DNA from: Tubulanus polymorphus
Lineage: Eukaryota > Nemertea > Palaeonemertea > Tubulaniformes > Tubulanidae
Direction of reading: 5' to 3'
DNA length: 64,000 nucleotides
NCBI RefSeq assembly: GCF_964204645.1
Contig: NC_134025.1
Span: 25,512,001 to 25,576,000, forward strand
Shown here: positions 30,901-42,900 of the stretch, in pieces
How the letters are laid out: every line of letters starts with the position of its first letter
How positions within the stretch are numbered: position 1 is the first letter of the stretch
Translations under genes and position numbers: made by a program
Notes under the pieces: model-generated
Told to the model about the DNA's origin: nothing
Database searches by the model: none
What the model saw: the letters and a program-made list of their open reading frames with translations, nothing else

Positions 30901-33900
30901 ATAAGTGTAATTGATGGAAGAATTTTACTATAGATTCTTATTATCGCGTGAACGGCATCTCGAAGCAGAGTCCACGTCGTCCGTCCTCGTCGTTCAATAA
31001 TCGACGCGGGTGCGAACAGTAACCGGGTTGTTGCAGTCTTCGGAGTGATTGTTGAAGCGGTATGCATCAGTGCTCATGAAAGAACAACGTCATCCTGTTA
31101 GTGCGGTCTCCGGATGGATTGTTATTCCGTTAGTCGTAGGATTGCGTACCGTGCTGTTTTCACCGAGCTTCACCGAGCTGACACACACGGCACGACGCCG
31201 CAATCAGATGTAATTCAGGCTCCGGCATCGAGTTCAGATTTCCTGGCGATTGCATTTTGCGGCTACATTGTCATAGTCAATGAACATCGAGCGTTTTCGG
31301 GTCAAAGGTGACCGGATTTATCTGGGGATTGCGCGTCGTTAATCGATCTAAGCTCGTGTCGGCAACTCGTGATTATAAAGCGAGATTCCGAGAGCGAGAG
31401 AGTCGCGGAAGAGATGTCTGACTTCAGATCGAAGATTGACGACACTTGTGGGACACTTTATGTAAAAACAACATTATAATACATACGCAGACAGTATACG
31501 GACGATGGCGCGGCGAATCCGTGTGAATGCCGGATATTACTATGAAATAATTTTCGCCCGCGTTTACAGCGACGAGACTTTTTCACGGCGATAAACAGTT
31601 GTCCACTGTTGGCTCGGTTTCACCAAGGTAACCATGATTATTTTCTCTCGTGCTCGTATATCGGTGTTTTGTTAGCAGGGGTTTGTGTCGGCTGTGACAG
31701 CGCGGCGCTCTCATCTCGGTTCGTTCGTTCTATCACTCGTAGTCTCTCTTCTGAATTCCTGAATCGTAAGTGCTTTAACGCTCGAACATCACTCCAGCGT
31801 TGTTCGGCGATAATATTCAGTATATCGTTCGAAATCCATAAATTGATCAGTTAATTCCCAGTAGCTAGCGTAGTAGCATAATGTCGTAATTTGCTCGTGT
31901 TACAGAAACCTATATTATGTTGACATTGCGTTTGACATTCGATTCGTTAATTGATGTGCTCACTGGGAGAAAAGGTATATTACAACAACGTCTTGGCGAC
32001 GAAGATGCAACACGTTTTTTTGTTCTCTAGGAAACCATCAGAAATTCATGGCAACCTACGTAGCTGATATTTGATGAAGGTGGAGGTTTTGAGTTACTGT
32101 TCCCGACGGAAAAACATTAGCAATTACTTTAACCTGTTCGGTCGTTCTCGACAATGGGTGGCTTCGATTTCCTCATATTACCGATCAGAAGCGGAACTAT
32201 AAAACTTGCCTCCTGTTCGCGAGTTTATGATCCATCTGTGATCGAACGATTGTTTAGTTCACAACCCGGGGATGTTTTATTTACTGCTGGTTGTTAGATT
32301 GAATAATGACCACAGCCTGTACACAATCAATGCGAGCAAATGTAAGAATTACAAAGTTTCATGCTTATCGATCTCTCAGCTGTATTTTTATATTTTCTGT
32401 ACATCAAACGACAAAAATATCGCGCGATACGCCATTCTCGAGATGCAGGCCTTCCGTGATGCCATGAATCAGTTCTAAAGGCATTACATGAAAACATATT
32501 ATCACGCGCCATAGGCAATCTATGTAACAAATCTCGGGACTATAATCGTGTTGGATACAATCGATTTGATGTAATTCCTCATCCTGACGGCGAGAACACT
32601 CGCATCTCCTGCGAAACTCACTCAGTTGCGATTGAATAGGTGCGCAGGCTGTTAATAGAATTAAGGCAACAACACTCAGGAACATAATCTATGTTGAAGA
32701 CCGAGCTAAGGGCCAGTTGCGATAGCTTCTATTTCAGAGACTAATATCATACGTAGAGTTGGTACACATAATTCTGCTGAATATCTGCGTTCCCTTTTCT
32801 TCAGTGCATCTAGTACACCTGAGCTCATATTCCCTCGAACAGTTTTCATGTAGAGAAATATGATCAGTCGGTAAGGCTTCCTGAAAATTTCATAACCAGA
32901 TGAAGAAACTGCTGTTCCCTGGAAATACGATTCCGGCTGATCAAAAAACTTATCGAAAAAACATATTTTACTCGATAGAAAGTGATGGCGGTGGTAATAT
33001 ATTTATTGCGATGGTTGGAACGAAATATTGCCTGAATATATTTACATTTGTTAGACCCACGCGGTATTTGTGTATTGTCACTTGTAACACACTCCTAACT
33101 GTTCGAACTTGACTTTTGAAGTTATTCTCGCGCTAATTAACTGAGGTAGCCGGAAAAAATATTGGTAAGTTATTGCCCGAACCATTTCCTTGCTCGCTGA
33201 CTCTGATGAACAAACAACTATCGAGAATTTCCTACTTGCCATTGGGGGTTGCGGTACCGAGAAATACGCTAACTGGCTTTGATGTTTGTTTTACGGTCAT
33301 AGCCGATGAGTGGAATTGCAATAGTGTACTTACTAGTGCTGTTTCCTTGATGTAAGAGTTACTACGACCAGAGCACCGTCGAGCTTTCGCCGATAATGGT
33401 CAAATTTATGCCCGGCTGTGCCCGAACTTATTAAACGGCTTAATCAAATGCTAATGGCCGGTCCGAAATTATCTTTCACACCTAGTTTAAGTTTCTTCTC
33501 AGAAACGTTGAAATCATTTGACGACTTGATTCGCCAATAGCGACGACTTCTTATTCATAGATTTCAGGCAATCATCATTTCTGATTTGTGAAATCCGTTG
33601 GTTAAATGTCGCCGATTGCGATTACTGACTTAAAGCTTGACAAATGAAATTTATTAGAAACTTCACACGGTTGAGGGCTTCATTTTTCAAATCTCATTTC
33701 GTCGCGATAAAAGTTTCAATTCCTCAATCTCATCACTTTACAATTCACCATAAGTGTCGTTGCCATAGTTACCCGTATCTTAGGTTCCGGGGGGGCGCGG
33801 AAAGAGCGCTTTCACACTTACGAAAAAAAAGATGGCTTCATAAGTATTTAATAGGATTCCGCGTATTGAAATGAATATAATAACATATCGATGATATTAT

Positions 33901-36900
33901 GTATGATGCGCTTTAGACAGAGCTGAACGTCTTCTAAATGCTTCTAGTTGATTGACTTCTGTTCGTCTTCACTAAGGTCTGTAATCTGTTTAGGTGAGCA
34001 AATTTGAAAGAGATGATTCCGAGGAAGACACTCTGATGAACACACGTGCCCTTGGGAAGGCTAAATGCTCTCGCAATCTTCGAGACAATGTCACGGCGTC
34101 GTTGACGTATGGGTCTGAAGTACGCTTCTTGATATGAAGACGTATTCAATCAGGCTCGTGATGGAGCTGGCCAATGGTCTGTGTCATAGCCCTGGTGATA
34201 TTCAGCGATCAAACATTTTTTTCATTCCCCGGCTGTGTTGTTGATTGCTGGTGGATTCTTTCGGGGGTTACATTACGATATTTTCCTTATTCTTTCGCAT
34301 TCCGATAATTTCTCAGCTCGCGATGACGGAATAAAATCATGCATCAACAGTTCGCGTGTTGGTATTTGTCCCCCGGTCCGAAAGGTTTAGGACTTGTAAT
34401 GTCGATGTAATTACTTTGTTCCTAGAGAAACCATTAAAATGCGACAGTAGTTTGAATTTTATGTTCCACGAACCGACGATCGGGTATACGACGACGAGTA
34501 CATAATTAAAATTTATCCGCTGTTCAAATCGAAATGACAAACGAGAGCGCCGACTAGAAAAAAATAGATAATTTTAGATTAATCAAAAGATTGTTTTGTT
34601 ACAGTTACTCCGTTTCCCGGCTCGATTACAAAAAGCCGATAGGTTTTACGTAGCCATTAAATGGTGACATTGATGTTTGAGGATACGGTGATTGTTACAT
34701 GGTCTCTCCATCTCCCGCTGTGTGTACGGTTATGGATTTTAGATGCATTTGCAAGTTTTTCTGAATAATCGAGTCAAGCGGCTTGTCGTCGTAGCGTAAG
34801 ACGCCCTGTCGCAATTCGCAGCGAATTTTTCAACGGGATACCGCGATGTAGATTTCTGTTACACCGGTTGAAAATGTGAAACATTGGTAGTGTAGTAGCA
34901 TCGATCTGTGAATTGAATGAAAAGATAATTTACCGATGTTTGTTGGCGATTCTTCGAGAAGTCCGTTGAGGTATGTAGAATAGAGATTATACGATTAAAA
35001 ATCAGAATCAGAACTACTCGCTCTTAAAGAATATGACACTTTTTACGTAGGTAGCGCATTCTGAAAACAGAATCTTACCATTGCTTATATCTTATCTTAG
35101 AATAAGGATAATATACAATTATTAGAACTACTTGCGCTTGAGAAATACGACGCTTTTTTACGTAGGTTGCACATTCTGAAAACAGAATCGACCATTCCTT
35201 ACATCTTATATTCATCATGTATATATTTATTTAATGTTTCTTTCATCTATGAAAATAAATATATTTTTATCTTCTTTATAAACCATTGCCACATCATGTT
35301 GTGGGTGTATGAATGATGTTGCGCTATATGCTTCGGATGTCACTTGCATTTTGAGGGGAGGTGTTATAAATCTCTACTTGAGTCACAGTATCTTCTACGT
35401 TCTTTTGGATTTTCTCCCAAAAAATGCGTCACAAATTATCAGTAACCTGGCAATAGTAGACTATTTTAGAGAACAAATCATTCTAGAATTACTCCTACTC
35501 ATGCGGAATATAAAGGTTATCTTAATACCGGTGTGGGAAACGTAATTTTGTCTCTGCTCATTAGAACTACTGATTTTCTATGTAATTGTAGTTTTTGCGT
35601 GTATGGCTCTCCGTATTCTGGGAAAAAAAACCCTGATTAGATAGTTGGGTGTTGAGTAGCCTTCGGATAGTCATTTCGCAGTGGCCGTCAATAGGATTTC
35701 ATGAAGCTATCTTGTGTGATGACTATTATCTTTGCTGGTGAAAGGAAATGTATGTGGGATCAGTATTCAGCATTAATCACGGGTAACTTGACGTTTTAGG
35801 GCTTATCTGTGATAAGACGCCGGTCGGCTCGAGCAACATCAGTTCTAGATCTCATAACTCGGGCGATTAGACAGTCCGGCACCATTTACTGGACTAAAAA
35901 ATGGTCTGGCATGTCTGTCCTTTTAAATGAAAACAATCATTGTTCAGACAATTGGGGGGCTAAAAGGTTGGGTATGTTGATCTGATATTATATGTATATT
36001 TTCATATATGTGGCAACACTTTTTATTCCGTGTATACATAGTTTATAATAAACATCTTTACATCAGATCAAATAGTTTTGCTCGATTTCTATTGATAGCA
36101 TTCGTGAATCATATACTGATATGTCTTTATATACTACGGGATTGTTTTACTTATTCTAATTGCGAAGGGGGTCGCGGTAAGTTTTTTTCCATCATTTGTA
36201 CTCATTATAGCGAATTAATCAGCCATAATGATAAGGGATTGTTTCGTACCACCTGTTGAGCAAAAATGTCCCTATAACGTTTGTATGCTTCGTGAGAGGT
36301 CATGTGCAGTTTTCTGTAATTTTCTCAGACATAAAATTACTAAGCGCGACGATCGAAAATGTGTATACCCGGTACACATTTGTTGAGTTGTTGGCGGTTA
36401 AACTACGGCAAGAACGTCAAACTATCTTCAAGCTGTTGTTGAAGAAACTGAAAAACACTTGTTTTTGCGACAGTCTCATGTGTTACCATGGCAGTAAGCT
36501 CGTTAATGCTGTGAAGGAGACAATTTTAATTTTCGGATATACGAGACATTTCACTTGAAATATGATCGCTTAAGATCTGACACGTAAGTCTAGCTTATCG
36601 GGGCTTAATAGGAGACAGTCTCATGTTCTCTTCATCGCTCGACTACGCATGCTATATTCTCATTGAATTCTGCCATCTTGAAACTTCTGATTATGTTGTC
36701 AGTTCATTTGCTCGTTCGTGTGCGTAGATATTTGCACCTGTACTAGAATTAATCTGCGCAGTCTCTCGTAGCATTCAACAGCGTCATAAATTTAAAGAGA
36801 ATTTTTCATCATCCCTCGTACAAAGCAAATTCTGTTTCGTGTATATAGATTGAATTGTAGATGGCGAAATTCATATTCATATGATAACTTCTTTGCATGC

Positions 36901-39900
36901 TAGGTTTGGGTATGGTTTGATAAGGTATTCGATAATAAAGATAAGGTGAAGATTGGGGGTTAGGATGAGTAAAGGATAGTAAAGGTGTACCTCACATCTT
37001 TTAGATAATAAAATTGAAATTGTAGGTTGATTCATCCCAATCAGGGGCGGATTCGGGGTACCTCACATACCTCGCTTGAGGCACTCAAAATATCCGAAGT
37101 GCCCTCTTTGGAAAGACAGAAAAAATTCGAAATGAATTTGAAATGAATTTTCAAATGACTTATCGGGCAAAATTTCAATCAATCGTACGCGTTGAGTATT
37201 TTCTGAAAAAGGGCCCGTTTTTTCATTGGTGAAGCAATCAAAATTGGACCCTGGATCCGCTTCTGCCAATGTAGCAGTTCGTATACATATTGTAGCGTAC
37301 AATGGTTTATAGATATCTCTTTTTCCATATATTTCGTCCAATGATTATCTTGATCGATGGCAGAGTTGTGTATTTTGAACGTCGTCGGGATAGGTCTGTC
37401 GATAAACGGGTTCATTATTCATTTCAGTAAGTTGAAAAATGGCGGAAAGTTACGTTCGCACGACGAACCGCGGGGAAATAGAATTGATGTGAAAACCCAC
37501 TATATAAAAATTCTAAAATAGAAATTCCAAATTTGACACATTTCTACGAAGATTACGTGGCATATCAATCGTTACATCGCTTTCACGATATTAATCATCG
37601 CGTGAAAGTTTCTACCCGGCCGCTTTTTTTTTATAATTAAAATAGAATACGATTTTTAATATCGTTAGAATTTGTGAGCGAACAAATGAGCGCTGACATT
37701 GGTAGGCGAAGCGTTGCCGTTGCCTCCCAGGGGTACCGGGGTTTCCCTCGTTATACCGCGCGGATCATCTATAGACTCGCCGATCGTGTTTGACAATAAA
37801 TTATTTACTGGTATTAAAGGGACTGCGCTTCGTACCTAACTTAATGGCCGAATGGGCAAATAAGCAGGTCCCTGTTCATTTGATGATTGGAGCGTCTAAT
37901 TCATATATATATATGCGTCGGCATTTATTGCATGGTGTCAAAATTACTGGATGCGTACGTCTAACAACAGTGAGCGTAGCGGAATATCACAACGGAATAT
38001 CAGTCCAGGCTTCGCTGGCTCTTCACTTTCAATTCAACTATCCGCTACTTTTTCTCATTATGGATAAGATAAACGAGCTGCTTAATTCTTTTAAAAACGA
38101 TAGATTTCGTAAGTATGATGATATCTGTTGAGCTCGTCGTTCTAACGGTCCGGGTCCGTCGAGGATAAGCCGGCGCGCCGCGTCGATACCGTCGCCGACG
38201 CGCGTTCCTTATTGCGATTTTCGAGCAAGTTTTTTGCCGTTAGTTTTCGTTGTAAAAGGTTTCTCAATTTCTCGTCAGTCATCGAATGACGAACCGATTT
38301 CATCGAGAAGCAACCAAATACGGTTGCTTAGATACAAATATCGTCACCAATTGCGCGGTTTGCTTGATTACACACGGTTTTTGTTACGTTTTTAGTTTAG
38401 ATTGCGTGGTAAAGCGCGGAGCCACCTGATGGATTTGTAATCGTCTACGCTGATATTAGTTTCCAAGCATGAATTTTTGGTTAAAGCCGCTTCGTAGCTG
38501 CGATTAATCGCGCAAAAAAGTAGTAGAGCTTTTAGCCGTGAACGGCTACGGTAAATAACTTTCGACGCTCTTCCGCAAATAACGCGGCTGTTTGCCTTTT
38601 ATTTTCCAGTCGAGCGACTGCGCGAAACGTGGGAGGACTCGAACAACAAGGTGAAAATACGAAAAAATCAACTCGATGATATGCTCTTAGAATGTCGCCA
38701 GTTTGAAGAAATGCAAGCTGAATTCGAACGGTGGGCAGGTCAGGTCGACGACGAGCTGCAGGGCTACGGTAAAGTCGGCGAGTCCGCATCAATCGTCGAG
38801 AAACAATTACTCGAACAAAAGGTAAGATATCGACAGCGCTTTTTTTTCTTAAACCCCGGCGGTAAATTGCTGGCAGTGCTCATTTTCTCTTCGGATTGTT
38901 TTACCCGTCGTCCATATTCGAATATCCATCGAGAAATATGTGAATAATTTCTTCGGCGCGGAACTGATTCTCGTAGCCGCTGATAAACGCAGACCGTATT
39001 GTCGACGCGCGGTCAATGTACGGCTTCGAAAATAACCATCGGAGTTAACGTCGTATTTACTTATGATTGATCATGTGCGAGAAATTGATTAATAGAGTCA
39101 GGTTTATGAATCGACACCATTAGGCCTCGTTTGTCCTTATATATTAAGTCTTACTTAAAAAAAAAAAACGATACAATAGATTCGGGTTTAGAGACGTCGT
39201 TTGACGGATGCGCTGAATGTCTCCTCGTCGAAAAATGACCGGTTGCAGCGATGCTAGGCGCTTCGATTGTCTCAGTTCAGACGCAGTAATTTCATCTGAA
39301 GTGCACGCGACCGAAACGTCTCAATCGGTTTACGATGCTTCGGTGTGCCGGTTTATGTATTTTGTTTGTTCTCCGATCATCTCTCGCGGGACGACGATAA
39401 ATTTCGTCGTTTTTACGAGAATTCGACGATAACGACCGAGTTCATCCGCGGTATCGTTTCAGAAAATTAAAGAGGAAATAGACCAACGACAACGCACGGT
39501 GAAAGGCCTGAACAGAATGGCGGAGAAACTGGTCGATGAATACAAGCAAGATGATCCAAGCAAGATAAAACAAAACATTGATCACATAAACGCAAAGTTC
39601 TCAAGCTTGCAGAACAGGTGAGGAATATTCATGTCGTCTCATAGATGTAAGCGATACGTCGTCGGCGCTACGGGAAAGCTGATTATTTGATGATTCGGAA
39701 AATGCCTTATTAGTCAGAAGATCATAGGTATTAAGATAATGTAGGTTGTTATCATATAGCAATGACAACTAGCCCGCGGCGGATATATGAAAGACACTGT
39801 TGTACGTATGCCGTCATTTTTCTTAGAGCCGGTCTCATGGAGTCAAGTAAATTGTGGCCTTACAATCGCTTAATTATTTTCACAAAAATAATGCCCAACC

Positions 39901-42900
39901 CTAGTTTTAACATCATCAACATTTCAGATAATGATAGCACAATAATGTAATGGATGTTACTATGAATATTGAAGAGCATTACTAACAATGATGATTGTTA
40001 TCTATTTAAATGCTGCACTTTTGCACCCTATGTAATTTGCAATTAAGTCACTTATCGAAATTAGTTGACAGTGTTCAGGGCTGGATGTAGATCTGGTATC
40101 CACCGTAGCGAATTAGCATTAACTGTTGATGCCTACCAGCCCATTTTATATATCTGATAATTCAATTTAACTCCATATAGTCCGAAGTAATGAATATATA
40201 TTATTTCATATTTAGAAAGCACGCATGATGTGAGAATATGCTTATGCTCAAATCATGTAATAGAAATAAGTATTAATTTGTCATAATTCGGGATCGGTTT
40301 CCTCTGAAAACTTGCGGTTTTTTAAACACTTCTCAGAAATGGCTTCATCGCTCGCTGTTCTCATATTTAATTTGAAATGGTTGATCATTTGTATGGGTTG
40401 ATTAAAACGTCACCAGGAAGGGTCACGTATCAATCCGCGCACACATACACATAACACTTTCCCTCGAGGCACTCTGCATCAACCGAAATTGAAAAACTCG
40501 AAAATATCTCGAATGATACCATTTTCGTTCATGAGCAGGGAAGAATTTTTTTTGCAAATCGCTTGATCATCGTGTAGATGAACCTACAGGTTTTCAATGC
40601 ATGCGCATGCAGCACGCCGCGTGATGATGAAGCCTATAAATGTGACTCTCGCGTTCAAAAAGCAACAGTCGGCGGCATCATAATAGAAAGTGATCGGCGC
40701 GGTAATTCGATCAAATTGATTAATTATCGAGAACTGATGTTTACGCGAGTATAAATGCCGTTTCGTATACATAAATGCATATCTGCATAATTTGGCTTCA
40801 CGGTATTCTCTTAGAAGTGAAATGCAGATTTAAAACAATATCCTGTATCAGGAAATAAAACCGTTTATTCCACATCAAAGGACGTAATTCGTAGATGCAT
40901 AAATTAAGCAGAACTAATGTCGACGACGGAACGCTGCTCGCAAGTTTTCAATCTTAGGCTAAATTCATTTTACCGATCACCTACGCAAATGAGAAGAAGC
41001 CTTTGTCATGAATAGGTTAAGTAGGAGGGAACTGTCACTCGAGTTAATTCAATTATTTCAGCGAGCAAATCAAATGAAATCTGCCGCTTTTAAAATATCG
41101 TCGATCATTGATTTGTCGTTTTTATTTTGCTCGTTTTCATACAGAGTCTCATCTCGAGGCAAGGCTCTTCAGAATGCGCTCGCTTCGATTAAGAACTACG
41201 ACCTCGGGTTCGAGCAGTTCGTGCGTTGGATCGCCGAAGTTGAGATGAAGCTCGCGGCCCTCGAAGACGAAGTCAAACGTCCGAGCATCATGGAAAAGGA
41301 GGACCGAGTGAAAATTCTGATGATTCGACAAAAGGTGAGTCCTTCGATTATCAATGTGCTACTACTATGCGTAGAAATAGGTATGTAATGACGGTGTTAG
41401 TTGAGAACCGATAGATCGGATTCCTGGAAAAGAGAAGCTGGCTGTTTAAATGGAGATATTTAGGAGTTTGATCGATAGGTCCGGTAATAGGTGTGTAATG
41501 ATACAATGCATTCGGGTATTGGTATTGTGGTTCATAGATTTAGAGCTATAAATGCTCGGGACATCGTTGTAGAGATAAACCAGCTCCCTGGTGATGGCAG
41601 CTTCGCTATCATCTCTTCCACTTGTTTGTTCCCGGTAAATGTAAATGCAGCAGTCACCGGCAAAATACACAGAAGGCTTCGGCACAAATTACACGAAGGC
41701 CCTTTGCTCGAGTTGCCACTATTTGTGGAATACAGATGTGATCTGTCGAGCTATGAGATACTTTTTAATCCAGTAATGGAGGCCTTGACTTTATCGCTTG
41801 ACAGATCGAGAAATCGGACCTTTCGAGAAATGTATCAAGAAATCGGAAAGCGTTTGGCGTAGATTAAGAGTTTCGTGTAGGTAGAAAATGGGGGTGGAAT
41901 ATGTGAATGATCTGCTGTATATGTCGTACATGATATTTATTACATCGCGTGGCACATTAATGAGTTTCATATTCACATTACACCTACGAGGTGAGTGCCA
42001 CAACACGAAACTTATATTAACCGAGCTTGTACGGCTTTTCTGGTATGGAGTCGGTTTTGTGTAGTGCTTCGTCTAATTATGATGGACTGTATCTCTGAAA
42101 ATAACTGACAACAATTGATAGTATGAAACTACGGCCTTTTTTCTCAATAGAATTGTTGTTACGTGCTACGTTTCGAATTCCAAGCTACAAAAAAAGTGGT
42201 ACTAGTGTTCATACAGTATAGGTGGCGTTACTATACAGTACAGTGCATAAGATTATTCTTCGAAATCTAAATTAACGAAACCATACGGCGAATTTACATG
42301 CAACTAGTGTTACTTATGTCTATCCCAATGTTTCAGTTGTTTAAGAATATCTGTAACATCTGTGTGAGATAATAGTTTTCCCAGTAATTGTGTCTCCTTA
42401 TCCTCGCGTTATAAAATAATGAATCGACTGAAGTACTTCGATAGCTTGCATGACAACGGTGCAGTTTCACACAGTCCTGTATTCGTTACTGATATCTTGA
42501 ATCTAGAAGAGATGATATGGTCAAGTCAAATCATTATGTATATATTGTTAACTATTGCTCATTGGTATATATTGTATAGGATGATATAGAAAATTTAGAA
42601 TGAACATTTTTGTATTATATTATATACACTTAATCTGGATTAGTTGGGACCAATGAAATTGAATCGGTTCCAAAGAAATCTGCTAAAGATATCTGGATTA
42701 GATCAAAATCCATATTAAAGTAGTTCATATTAAACAGCGTCTACTGTCAAAGTTGAATTTTAAACGTTGAAAAAAACACAATTTTGTAGAAAAGATCCAA
42801 ATCTATGCATGCACATGCATGTAGTAAATTGTCCTAAACAAGGGGGAGCTGGTATTGACCCCATTTCTGTATAGGCTGGGGTGATGGATCCTGATCTTTA

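Larger units (their letters stand above)
27291..38609 (+). other. Dystrophin intron 35, 11.3 kb
   Basis: This is the largest intron in the window, interrupting the gene between exon 35 and exon 36 (phase 1). It contains the six-cysteine secreted-peptide ORF on the minus strand (32404-32685), a tandem duplication (35009-35210), a MITE (37042-37265), a CpG-rich block (about 30.5-31.9 kb), and two ATG-to-donor segments in phase with exon 36 (30321-30390, 38060-38108). The large size and these segments fit a place for internal promoters, as in the vertebrate gene. The remaining sequence shows no gene I can support. Confidence 0.6.

Noticed and set aside
36256-36558. 100-codon plus-strand ORF in intron 35
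   Set aside because: Lys/Leu-rich with no recognisable transposase or other domain; no splice or poly(A) context.
41491-41862. 123-codon ORF in intron 38, briefly considered OTU-like because of LPGDGS
   Set aside because: The catalytic Cys/His pattern of OTU proteases is absent and the rest shows no match.
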